Assembly: GCA_934378195.1 (NCBI GenBank)
Contig: CAKRPO010000046.1
Location: forward strand, 1-18,044
From: an uncultured Blautia sp.
GTDB taxonomy: Bacteria > Bacillota > Clostridia > Lachnospirales > Lachnospiraceae
Reading direction: 5' to 3'
Length of the DNA stretch: 18,044 nucleotides
The notes beneath the pieces were generated by a model, which was given only the letters and a program-made list of their open reading frames with translations, did not search any database and was not told the DNA's origin. A program made the position numbers and the translations under genes. How positions within the stretch are numbered: the first letter of the stretch is position 1; every line of letters begins with the position of its first letter. Shown piece by piece: positions 1 to 6,270 of the stretch.

Positions 1-6
1 ATAAAA

Positions 7-67
7 ATATGCTCCTCATATGATAGATTTTTGGATATTTCCATTGTCTACCATATGGGGAGCATAT
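7..67. repeat. Long imperfect hairpin
   Basis: The arms at 7-22 and 52-67 pair over 16 positions with one G-T wobble. Inside them 24-28 pairs with 46-50, and TGGA/TCCA (32-35/40-43) closes a TATT tetraloop, so almost the whole 61 nt folds into one rod. There is no T-run after it on the + strand. On the - strand it is followed by TTTTTAT, so it would look like a terminator only for leftward transcription, yet no leftward gene is seen to its right. It may end an upstream transcript or be a small dispersed inverted repeat. Confidence 0.6.
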
Positions 68-114
68 CAAAATCAAGACTTTGCGGGAAATTTCACAAAG
101 AGTTCACAAAATAA

Positions 115-141
115 TTAGCACTCACCTCTTGACAGTGCTAA
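115..141 (+). promoter_or_regulatory. CIRCE operator (HrcA binding site)
   Basis: TTAGCACTC, 9 nt, then CAGTGCTAA. This is the CIRCE consensus (TTAGCACTC-N9-GAGTGCTAA) with one mismatch at the first base of the right arm. It covers the -35 box and the start of the spacer of the hsp20 promoter, so HrcA bound here would block RNA polymerase. The known role of CIRCE is heat-inducible relief of HrcA repression. Confidence 0.92.
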
Positions 142-157
142 CAATATGTGTTATATT
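129..157 (+). promoter_or_regulatory. Sigma-A-type promoter of the hsp20 pair
   Basis: TTGACA at 129-134, a 17-nt spacer, and TATATT at 152-157. This is a near-consensus vegetative promoter whose -35 box lies inside the CIRCE element. Transcription should start near 164, giving a leader of about 128 nt before the first hsp20. Confidence 0.85.
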
Positions 158-175
158 ACAGCTAGAACAAAGGAA

Positions 176-224
176 GAGGGATAAAGAGATAAGAAGAATG
201 AAGAAAATCTCTTAGATATCCTTC
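176..224 (+). promoter_or_regulatory. 5' leader hairpin of hsp20 mRNA
   Basis: Bases 176-183 pair with 217-224 (one G-U) and 184-190 pair with 207-213, with a 3-nt bulge (214-216) and a 16-nt purine loop (191-206), giving about 15 pairs. The 3' strand (207-213) can alternatively pair with the purine-rich ribosome site of hsp20 at 281-287, because AGAGAT occurs in both places. This makes a switch or an mRNA stabiliser conceivable; the stronger fold leaves the ribosome site free. Confidence 0.5.
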
Positions 225-292
225 ATACCAACCGGGTTCAGCACTTAACAATTTAGTTGATATAGATTATAAAGAAAAGGGAGAGATGACTT

Positions 293-751
293 ATGTTAAT
301 GCCTAGTATTTTTGGAGAAAACTTATTTGATGATTTCTTTACACCGTTCTATTACGATGACAAAGATGAAAAGAAAGCAGAAAAGAAATTGTACGGACAC
401 AGAGCACAGAACCTTCTGAGAACAGATATTAAGGAAACCAAAGAAGGTTACGAACTGGTAATTGATGTACCTGGATTCAAGAAGGACGAAGTCAAGGTAG
501 CTCTGAAAGATGGTTATCTGACCGTCAGTGCAGCCAAAGGCCTTGATGAAGAACATGATGATAAGAAGACAGGACGTTACATCAGACGTGAACGTTATGC
601 AGGAGCATGCGAGAGAAGCTTTTATGTAGGTGAAGATGTTACACAGGAAGACATCAAGGGTGAGTACAAACACGGTATCCTGAAACTGTTTGTTCCGAAG
701 AAAGAAGCAAAACCGGTTTCCAACGATCCGAAATATATCACTATTGAATAA
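293..751 (+). CDS. Hsp20 family small heat-shock protein (first copy)
   Basis: A 152-residue ATP-independent holdase chaperone of the alpha-crystallin family, expected to oligomerise in the cytosol and hold unfolding proteins for refolding. The N-terminal arm (about 1-42) is acidic and rich in Phe. The alpha-crystallin domain spans about 43-140 and includes the GxL segment HGILKLFVP. The C-terminal anchor I149-T-I151 fits the IxI motif that docks neighbouring dimers. The start is set by a GGGAGA ribosome site about 8 nt upstream. It is the first gene behind the CIRCE promoter, so it should be HrcA-controlled. A paralogue follows at 940, and its first bases plus ribosome site are identical to this copy over 55 nt. 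The family call is firm; the exact gene name (hsp18/ibpA type) is not. Confidence 0.95.
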   Translation: MLMPSIFGENLFDDFFTPFYYDDKDEKKAEKKLYGHRAQNLLRTDIKETKEGYELVIDVPGFKKDEVKVALKDGYLTVSAAKGLDEEHDDKKTGRYIRRERYAGACERSFYVGEDVTQEDIKGEYKHGILKLFVPKKEAKPVSNDPKYITIE

Positions 752-870
752 TGAAAGAACTGGTTACCATTTATGATAACAAAAATTATTCAGTTGAGAT
801 TCCCGTCAGACAGTATCTGACCGCTAAAAAGCCCGTGGTACTGCCCGGAGATTTCGGGCGGTGCCCTTAA
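751..870 (+). CDS. Candidate 39-residue protein overlapping the hsp20 stop
   Basis: An ATG overlaps the hsp20 stop codon (TAATG, 749-753) and opens 39 codons ending in TAA at 868-870. The product begins MKELVTIYDNKNYSVEIP and ends PGDFGRCP, with no membrane segment or known domain that I recognise. There is no clear ribosome site of its own, so translation would depend on coupling to hsp20. The last third of the ORF coincides with an 11-bp hairpin (837-865). It may be a real small protein made with the chaperones, a decayed gene remnant, or chance. I assign no function. Confidence 0.35.
   Translation: MKELVTIYDNKNYSVEIPVRQYLTAKKPVVLPGDFGRCP
837..865 (+). other. Intercistronic hairpin between the hsp20 copies
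   Basis: Bases 837-847 pair with 855-865 over 11 positions (two G-U) around a GAGATTT loop. No T-run follows (CTTAAATATAG), so it is unlikely to be an efficient intrinsic terminator. It may be a processing or mRNA-stability element separating the two hsp20 messages, or only partly attenuating. Confidence 0.5.
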
Positions 871-939
871 ATATAGATTTGCAGGCAACAGTCGAAAGAC
901 TTGTATATAGATTTTTTATCATAAAAGGAGAGATGACTT

Positions 940-1392
940 ATGTTAATGCCTAGTATTTTTGGAGAAAACTTATTTGATGATGATTGGATGAACTTCCCGT
1001 TTAACGATGAGTTTTGGGGCAAGAAGAATCCACTTTATGGTAAACATGCACAGAACATGATGAAAACAGATATCCGTGAGACAGACGGCAGCTATGAATT
1101 GGATGTCGATCTTCCGGGATTTAAGAAAGATGAGATCAAGGTTCAGCTGAAAGATGGCTATTTGACACTGGCAGCAGCCAAAGGTCTTGATAAAGACAAG
1201 AAAGACAAAGAAGGTAACTACATCAGACGTGAACGTTATGCAGGAACCTTAAGCAGGAGCTTCTATGTTGGTGATGCAGTCAGCGAAGAAGATATCCATG
1301 CGAAATATGAAGATGGTATTCTGAAACTTTCTGTTCCGAAGAAAGCGCCGAAAGCCGTTGAGAAGAATGGTTACATCGCAATCGAAGGTTAA
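940..1392 (+). CDS. Hsp20 family small heat-shock protein (second copy)
   Basis: A 150-residue paralogue of the gene at 293, with the same domain order: a variable acidic and aromatic N-arm, an alpha-crystallin domain from about residue 41 to 138, and a C-terminal I146-A-I148 anchor. The stretch TYRRERYAGA-like around 93-105 and the GILKLSVPKK strand are shared with copy one, while the N-arm after residue 14 differs (DDWMNFPFND). AAAAGGAGAG lies about 9 nt before the ATG. There is no CIRCE here. A weak promoter (TTGCAG 879-884, 17 nt, TGTATA 902-907) is possible, but read-through from the first copy is the simpler reading. The two products may form mixed oligomers. Confidence 0.95.
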   Translation: MLMPSIFGENLFDDDWMNFPFNDEFWGKKNPLYGKHAQNMMKTDIRETDGSYELDVDLPGFKKDEIKVQLKDGYLTLAAAKGLDKDKKDKEGNYIRRERYAGTLSRSFYVGDAVSEEDIHAKYEDGILKLSVPKKAPKAVEKNGYIAIEG

Positions 1393-1425
1393 ACTTCCAT
1401 TGCTTATTCTCCCTCTAATATATAG

Positions 1426-1454
1426 CCGGGATCCGAAAGGACCCCGGTTTTTTT
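1426..1454 (+). terminator. Intrinsic terminator of the hsp20 pair
   Basis: CCGGGATCC, a GAAA tetraloop, then GGACCCCGG: eight pairs and one A-C mismatch, followed directly by seven T. It ends the heat-shock transcription unit. Confidence 0.9.
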
Positions 1455-1510
1455 GTAATAGGAAATTACTTCGTAATGTTCCAATAAGGTCATATTCCAG
1501 TCCCACCAGT

Positions 1511-1544
1511 CCCGCATATAGCATCTTTGTTTGATATATGTGGG
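1511..1544. promoter_or_regulatory. Dyad overlapping the -35 region
   Basis: CCCGCATATA (1511-1520) and TATATGTGGG (1535-1544) form a 10-bp inverted repeat with one G-T pair, extendable by T1510-A1545. The right arm overlaps the -35 box and the spacer of the promoter at 1531-1559, which is where a repressor or activator dimer would sit. The regulator is unknown. Confidence 0.4.
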
Positions 1545-1559
1545 ATTTTGTGCTAAGAT
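1531..1559 (+). promoter_or_regulatory. Promoter of the yczE-like gene
   Basis: TTGATA at 1531-1536, a 17-nt spacer ending in TGC, and TAAGAT at 1554-1559. The start point would be near 1566, only about 20 nt before ATG 1587. This argues against the GTG at 1572 as the translation start. Confidence 0.65.
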
Positions 1560-1586
1560 AATTCCCGGAAAGTGAGTGAGTTAAAA

Positions 1587-2300
1587 ATGAAAAAAAGTTC
1601 AACGTTACGGGTGATTTTTTACGTTGTGGGACTTCTTGTTCTGGCATTGGGAATCATCTTGAACACGAAATCGGGGCTCGGTGTTTCTCCAATCATCTCT
1701 GTATCTTATAGTATTTCTACTATATGGAATCTCAACTTTGGTAATATGACATTTGTTTTGTATACAGTTTTTGTAATTGTGGAAATGATCCTGCATACAA
1801 TCTGGAACCGTAGAGAAGCAGTTAAAGAAAACCCGGCATTAAAACCGGCAGTGAAGAAATCTCTTCCACTTATTCTGGGAATGGACCTTTTGCAGCTTCC
1901 ATTGAGTCTGGTCTTTACGAGATTTATGAATCTGTTTTCTGCATGGATCCCGGCACCATCACATGGATTTGCTTCACAGCTCCTTGTTCTTGCAGGGGGA
2001 ATCATCTGCACAGGAATCGGAGCGGCAATGTCTCTGAATATGCGTATTATCCCGAATCCGGGAGATGGTATCGTGCAGGCGATCGCGGACTTTATCCATA
2101 AACCGGTTGGTTTTACCAAGAACTGCTTTGACCTGTTTAATATCTGTATTACGATCAGTGTGGGAATGATTTTTGCACATAAGCTGGTTGGAGTAGGACT
2201 CGGAACAGTTGTTGCGGTACTGGGTGTTGGCCGTGTGATCGCACTGTTTAACCATCTTTTTATGAAAAAGATGACAGAAGCTGCAGGAGTAGAGTATTAG
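1587..2300 (+). CDS. YczE/YitT-like integral membrane protein
   Basis: A 237-residue polytopic membrane protein of the YczE family (COG2364). Five or so hydrophobic helices are visible, including one at the N-terminus, with the family hallmarks NTKSGLGVSP after the first helix and NPGDGIVQAI in the second half. The biochemical function is not established; in Bacillus subtilis YczE affects production of the polyketide bacillaene. ATG 1587 is preferred over the in-frame GTG 1572, because the promoter would place GTG within a few bases of the transcript start. An ABC exporter gene follows 72 nt later with no terminator between, so the two are probably co-transcribed and this protein may assist or accompany export. 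Confidence 0.8.
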   Translation: MKKSSTLRVIFYVVGLLVLALGIILNTKSGLGVSPIISVSYSISTIWNLNFGNMTFVLYTVFVIVEMILHTIWNRREAVKENPALKPAVKKSLPLILGMDLLQLPLSLVFTRFMNLFSAWIPAPSHGFASQLLVLAGGIICTGIGAAMSLNMRIIPNPGDGIVQAIADFIHKPVGFTKNCFDLFNICITISVGMIFAHKLVGVGLGTVVAVLGVGRVIALFNHLFMKKMTEAAGVEY

Positions 2301-2372
2301 AGAAAAATCCTGTCAGAAAAATGGCAGGCAGGGGAATTCAACGAAAAGAGAAAAGGAATCAGGAGAGAGAAG

Positions 2373-4121
2373 ATGAATCAGAAGGACTTTAAGAACAAAA
2401 GTGAAATGCAGATTTTTCTGTCGTATTTTAAACCGCACAGGAAGTTGTTTTTCCTGGACATGGTGTGTGCACTGGCAATTTCGATGATCGATCTGGCATT
2501 TCCGTTTATTTCCAGGTGGTGTATGTACAAACTTTTGCCGGACAATGCGTGGAGAACATTCTGGACAGTAATGGCAATCGTGTTCTGTGCTTACATTTTG
2601 CGATCAGTTTTTACTTATATTATTACTTATTGGGGACATACATTTGGTGTGCGGATAGAAACCGATTTTCGTCGTGATCTGTTTCAGCATATTCAGGAAC
2701 TGAGCTATGCGTATTTTGATAATGCCCGTGTAGGGCAGCTGATGAGTCAGCTTACATCGGAACTTTTTGATATTACGGAGTTTGCACATCATGCACCGGA
2801 GGACATTTTTATTTCTACTGTGACAATCATTGGTGCCCTGATCATTATGTTTACGATTCAGTGGAAACTGGCACTTGTGATTGCGGTCACGATTCCGATT
2901 TTTCTGCTTATTGTGTGGAAATGCCGTTTTTCCATGCAGAATGCATCGCGTAATGTAAAAAAAGAGATGGCAGCGATCAATACCGATTTTGAATCCGGAC
3001 TTTCCGGACTTCGCACTGCCAAAGCTTTTGCAAATGAGGACAAAGAACTCGATAAATTTGATTCTGCAAACCTGAGCTATCGCGATTCTAAGGCGGATTT
3101 TTACAGAGCCATGGGACAGTTTAATGCAGTGATGGAATTTTTTATGTGTATTCTTTCTGCAATCGTAATTGCAGTCGGTGGTGCACTGATTATGTCCGAC
3201 CAGCTGAATATCATTGATCTGATTACATTTAGCCTGTATGTTTCTACTTTCGTGAATCCGGTACGAAAACTTTCAACGACAGTGGAACTGATTGCAAATG
3301 GTACTGCCAGCCTGCATAGATATGTACAGTTGATGCGGACAGAAGCGACACTGAAAGATGCTGCGGATGCGACAGAACTTCAGGATGTAAAAGGCAGAAT
3401 TGATATTGACCATGTTGGCTTTGCTTATGAAGGAGACCATGATGTACTTCAGGATGTTTCACTTCATATTGTACCGGGAGAGACGATTGCATTTGTCGGA
3501 TCCTCCGGTGGTGGTAAGACAACATTGAGCCAGTTGATTCCGCGATTCTATGACGTAACATCGGGAAGTATTTCTATTGATGGAACAGATGTGCGAAAAG
3601 CAACACAGGAATCTTTGCACAAGAATATTGGAGTTGTGCAGCAGGAGGTATTCCTTTTTGCAGACAGTATTGCAGAAAACATCCGTTATGGAAAGCTGGA
3701 TGCAACGATGGATGAGATTGTCCGTGCGGCAAAGATGGCAGAAATTTATGATGATATCATGGAGATGCCGAAAGGGTTTGATACCAATGTTGGTGAACGG
3801 GGAGCACTTCTTTCCGGAGGACAGAAGCAGAGAATTTCTATTGCACGTATTTTCCTGAAAAATCCACCAATCCTGATTCTGGATGAAGCAACATCCGCAT
3901 TGGACAGTGTAACAGAAGCAAGGATTCAGGAAACTTTTGAGAAACTGGCTGTCGGAAGAACGACGATCATCATTGCACACAGACTTTCTACTGTGAAAAA
4001 TGCAGATGATATCGCTGTGATCGAGCAGGGACAGATTGTTGAAAAAGGAACTCATGAAGAACTGATGCAAAAAGATGGTATCTATGCGTCTCTGGTTCAT
4101 ACGCAGGAACTGAAAGAGTAA
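2373..4121 (+). CDS. ABC exporter half-transporter (fused permease and ATPase)
   Basis: A 582-residue exporter of the MsbA/LmrA/MdlB type. An N-terminal six-helix transmembrane domain covers about 20-315. The ATPase domain covers about 342-575: Walker A GSSGGGKT at 376-383, Q-loop QQEVF near 421, signature LSGGQKQR near 480-487, Walker B ILILDEA near 500-506, and the H-loop histidine in IIAHRLST. All catalytic residues are present, so it should be active, most simply as a homodimer since no partner half-transporter is adjacent. AGGAG ends 7 nt before the ATG. Substrate cannot be read from sequence; lipids, peptides or drugs are all possible. It probably shares a transcript with the YczE-like gene. 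I see no clear terminator after it. Confidence 0.93.
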   Translation: MNQKDFKNKSEMQIFLSYFKPHRKLFFLDMVCALAISMIDLAFPFISRWCMYKLLPDNAWRTFWTVMAIVFCAYILRSVFTYIITYWGHTFGVRIETDFRRDLFQHIQELSYAYFDNARVGQLMSQLTSELFDITEFAHHAPEDIFISTVTIIGALIIMFTIQWKLALVIAVTIPIFLLIVWKCRFSMQNASRNVKKEMAAINTDFESGLSGLRTAKAFANEDKELDKFDSANLSYRDSKADFYRAMGQFNAVMEFFMCILSAIVIAVGGALIMSDQLNIIDLITFSLYVSTFVNPVRKLSTTVELIANGTASLHRYVQLMRTEATLKDAADATELQDVKGRIDIDHVGFAYEGDHDVLQDVSLHIVPGETIAFVGSSGGGKTTLSQLIPRFYDVTSGSISIDGTDVRKATQESLHKNIGVVQQEVFLFADSIAENIRYGKLDATMDEIVRAAKMAEIYDDIMEMPKGFDTNVGERGALLSGGQKQRISIARIFLKNPPILILDEATSALDSVTEARIQETFEKLAVGRTTIIIAHRLSTVKNADDIAVIEQGQIVEKGTHEELMQKDGIYASLVHTQELKE

Positions 4122-4190
4122 TGCATGCAACAAACAGTCGTATTAAATTACATATATAAACACAAAAATATAAAAAAATAAAAATTCTGC

Positions 4191-4218
4191 TTGCATTTTC
4201 TGTAAAATATGGTATTAT
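4191..4218 (+). promoter_or_regulatory. Promoter of tRNA-Gly
   Basis: TTGCAT at 4191-4196, a 16-nt spacer, and TATTAT at 4213-4218, about 18 nt before the tRNA 5' end. A very A/T-rich tract (4141-4188) upstream could serve as an UP element, typical of strong stable-RNA promoters. Confidence 0.7.
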
Positions 4219-4236
4219 AGTTTATGCATTGCAGAT

Positions 4237-4307
4237 GCGGGTGTAGTTCAATGGTAGAACACCAGCCTTCCAAGCTGGATACGTGGGTTCGATTCCCATC
4301 ACCCGCT
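4237..4307 (+). tRNA. tRNA-Gly (anticodon TCC)
   Basis: A full cloverleaf is visible. The acceptor GCGGGTG pairs with CACCCGC (4300-4306). The D arm contains GTTCAATGGTAGAAC, the anticodon stem is CCAGC/GCTGG with loop CTTCCAA, giving anticodon TCC, and the T arm is GTGGG-TTCGATT-CCCAT. The discriminator is T4307. The CCA end is not encoded, and a run of six T (4307-4312) follows, which with the acceptor stem may end transcription. It is a single tRNA gene reading GGA (and GGG by wobble). Confidence 0.97.
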
Positions 4308-4326
4308 TTTTTGTTGCAAAAAATGC

Positions 4327-4383
4327 AAAAAAATCCCTGACAGATCAACATTCCATAAGGAATGCAGGTTTGCCAGGGATTTT
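4327..4383 (-). terminator. Terminator of thrH (possibly bidirectional)
   Basis: AAAATCCCTG (4330-4339) pairs with CAGGGATTTT (4374-4383) over 10 bp. Nested inside is a second hairpin, CATTCC-ATAA-GGAATG. Read on the - strand, the stem is followed by seven T (complement of 4327-4333), ideal for stopping thrH. On the + strand only four T follow, which could weakly back up tRNA termination. The outer stem and the 3' end match the terminator at 7499-7559. Confidence 0.85.
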
Positions 4384-4414
4384 CGACTTGAATGAGTGAA
4401 TGTGGTTTTGATAA

Positions 4415-5020
4415 TTATCCTTCAATCACTTTCCTGATCGCGTCATACAGCTCATCATATGTCTCATATGCCGGAATTTCCGGGTATTCGGATTTGATGG
4501 CATCGGTGCTCTTGAACAGGAAGCCTGCTTTGCTTGCCTGGATCATGCCAAGGTCGTTGTGGCTGTCGCCGCTTGCGATGGTGTCGTAGCCGATAGACTG
4601 AAGGGCTTTGACAGTTGTGTATTTGGACTTTTCGCAGCGCATCTTGAAATCTGTGATTTCACCGTTGTCTGCAACAACGAGAGAGTTGCAGAAGATTGTC
4701 GGATAGCCGAGTTTTTTTATCAGAGGTCCTGCGAACTGAGAGAAGGTATCGCTGATGATGATTACCTGTGTCATTTCTCTGAGCTTGTCGAGAAATTCTT
4801 TTGCACCCGGGAGTGGATCAATCTTGGAAATTGTCTCCTGAATCTCTTTCAGTCCAAGATTATGTTCTTTTAAAATATTGAGACGGTATTTCATTAATTT
4901 GTCGTAGTCTGGTTCGTCTCTTGTTGTTCTCTTTAATTCCGGGATACCGGTTTCTTCAGCAAATGCGATCCAGATTTCAGGTACCAGTACACCTTCAAGG
5001 TCCAAACAAACAATTTCCAT
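4415..5020 (-). CDS. thrH: ThrH-type phosphoserine phosphatase / homoserine phosphotransferase (HAD)
   Basis: A 201-residue HAD-superfamily enzyme. The N-terminus MEIVCLDLEGVLVPEIWIAF is almost the same as that of Pseudomonas ThrH, whose length (about 205) also fits. Motif I is D7-L-E9-G, with Glu in place of the usual second Asp, a ThrH trait. Motif II is S90-D91-T, the motif III lysine lies around K131-K133, and motif IV is G151-D152-S-H-N-D156. In Pseudomonas, ThrH hydrolyses phosphoserine and can transfer the phosphate to homoserine, linking serine and threonine synthesis. A GGAGGAG ribosome site lies 7-8 nt before the ATG. It is transcribed alone, divergently from the EamA gene. The family call is strong; whether it makes serine, homoserine phosphate or both here is unknown. 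Confidence 0.9.
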   Translation of the reverse strand: MEIVCLDLEGVLVPEIWIAFAEETGIPELKRTTRDEPDYDKLMKYRLNILKEHNLGLKEIQETISKIDPLPGAKEFLDKLREMTQVIIISDTFSQFAGPLIKKLGYPTIFCNSLVVADNGEITDFKMRCEKSKYTTVKALQSIGYDTIASGDSHNDLGMIQASKAGFLFKSTDAIKSEYPEIPAYETYDELYDAIRKVIEG

Positions 5021-5097
5021 AATTTTCTCCTCCGTTCTGAAGCGGCTTTAGCGTTGTAATAAGATGCCGCGTCTCTTTAAGTAAGTATTCAGCTACC

Positions 5098-5103
5098 ATT
5101 ATA
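5098..5103 (-). promoter_or_regulatory. Candidate -10 box of thrH
   Basis: TATAAT on the - strand, about 78 nt before the thrH start. No good -35 box lies 16-18 nt upstream (TGGAAG at 17 nt), so activity may be modest or need an activator. Confidence 0.4.
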
Positions 5104-5252
5104 ACGGAAAGAATCCGAAACTTCCACACAAAATTTATTTATCTCAATTAAGAAGACGTCTACCTCTTGCAGGTGGTGAGTAATAGTAGATTTGTCTCAG
5201 TGGGATTCCAATTTCCAGACTCTAAACAAGCGGTTCTGTGTTAGAATTTCTG

Positions 5253-5282
5253 TTGTATCTGCACGCGTATTGGTGCTATGAT
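5253..5282 (+). promoter_or_regulatory. Promoter of the EamA permease gene
   Basis: TTGTAT at 5253-5258, an 18-nt spacer ending in GTGC, and TATGAT at 5277-5282 with an extended -10 TG. The start would be near 5289, about 60 nt before the ATG. Confidence 0.5.
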
Positions 5283-5348
5283 AGATAAGGACATAGAGGC
5301 ATTCTTGAATTACATAGAGAGAAAATATTGGAGGTTTGAAATTACAAA

Positions 5349-6218
5349 ATGAAACAGGAAAATTATATAAAGGGAATGACGATGATCATTATGTCTGCAT
5401 TCTTCTTTGCCTGCATGAATGTAAGTGTACGTCTGGCCGGTGATCTTCCATCCGTGCAGAAGAGTTTCTTCCGTAATCTGGTGGCTGCAGTCTTTGCAGC
5501 AATTATTTTAGGTAAAAATCATATCATTCCAAAGGTACAGAAGCAGTACTGGGGAACACTTTTCCTTCGTTGTGCATTTGGTACGCTGGGAATTCTCTGT
5601 AACTTTTACGCGATTGACCATCTTCTGGTAGCAGATGCTTCGATTCTGAATAAACTATCGCCGTTTTTTGCAATCATCTTTTCATTTTTGCTTTTGAAAG
5701 AGAAGATTACGCCAACACAGGGAGCATGTGTACTTATTGCATTTATCGGCTGTCTGTTTATTGTGAAACCAGGATTCCAGAACGCAGCATTGATTCCGGC
5801 ACTGATCGGAGTTTGTGGAGGACTTGGTGCAGGTGTTGCCTATACAATGGTGCGTGTGCTCGGAACACATGGAGTGAAAGGTCCCATCATAGTGTTTTAT
5901 TTTTCCGTGTTCTCCTGCCTGTTTGTGTTGCCGTATCTGATTTTTGATTATACGCCGATGACAGGAAGACAACTGGCAACACTTATGATGGCAGGATTAT
6001 TTGCTGCGGGGGGACAGTTTACGATCACCGCGGCATATACGTACGCACCGGCGGGCAAGATATCAATTTTCGATTATTCGCAGATCATATTTGCGACACT
6101 TCTGGGCTTTTTTCTGTTCGGAGAGATTCCGGATACTTATAGTTTTATCGGATATGGACTGATCATTCTTGCATCTCTGGGAATGTTTATTTATAATATG
6201 AAGGCAGCAAAGAAATAA
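5349..6218 (+). CDS. EamA/RhaT-type (DMT superfamily) membrane transporter
   Basis: A 289-residue inner-membrane protein with about ten hydrophobic helices arranged as two EamA repeats (about 7-138 and 148-283). The first repeat ends with the family-typical LKEKITPTQ and the second with LFGEIPDTYSFIG. Members move small metabolites such as amino acids, nucleosides or drugs, usually as proton-coupled exporters or importers; the substrate cannot be inferred. GGAGG at 5330-5334 is 14 nt from ATG 5349, unusually far. ATG 5382 (Met12) has GGGA 6 nt upstream and is an alternative that would trim 11 residues before the first helix. A stop codon lies in frame just upstream, so the start cannot be earlier. 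fprA follows 52 nt later. Confidence 0.88.
   Translation: MKQENYIKGMTMIIMSAFFFACMNVSVRLAGDLPSVQKSFFRNLVAAVFAAIILGKNHIIPKVQKQYWGTLFLRCAFGTLGILCNFYAIDHLLVADASILNKLSPFFAIIFSFLLLKEKITPTQGACVLIAFIGCLFIVKPGFQNAALIPALIGVCGGLGAGVAYTMVRVLGTHGVKGPIIVFYFSVFSCLFVLPYLIFDYTPMTGRQLATLMMAGLFAAGGQFTITAAYTYAPAGKISIFDYSQIIFATLLGFFLFGEIPDTYSFIGYGLIILASLGMFIYNMKAAKK
6169..6197 (+). promoter_or_regulatory. Internal promoter for fprA
   Basis: TTGCAT at 6169-6174, exactly 17 nt, then TATAAT at 6192-6197, inside the last 50 nt of the EamA gene. It would start RNA near 6204 and give fprA a leader of about 66 nt, allowing expression independent of the permease. Confidence 0.6.
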
Positions 6219-6270
6219 AAAAATAAAGGATATAAATGAAAACAGACCAATGAGGAGGTAAATTGGAACA

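Larger units (their letters stand above)
5021..5348. other. Divergent thrH / EamA intergenic region
   Basis: This 328-nt gap holds the thrH ribosome site (5026-5033, - strand), a small hairpin in the thrH leader (GCGGC 5042-5046 with GCCGC 5066-5070), a - strand -10 box at 5098-5103, a hairpin-like element at 5160-5180 that resembles one at 10063-10083, and the + strand promoter at 5253-5282. No coding sequence or RNA gene is evident. Confidence 0.6.

Noticed and set aside
837..870. Intrinsic terminator between the two hsp20 genes
   Set aside because: The 11-bp hairpin is good but no T-run follows, so I list it only as a hairpin.
3459..4133. A 224-codon ORF on the - strand inside the ABC exporter gene
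   Set aside because: It is antisense to the conserved ATPase domain, shows a composition typical of shadow ORFs, and has no recognisable motif.
4148..4351. A 67-codon ORF on the - strand across the tRNA gene, with the string GDGNRTHVSSLEGWCSTIELHP
   Set aside because: It is the reverse complement of the tRNA-Gly gene, a well-known source of spurious protein annotations.
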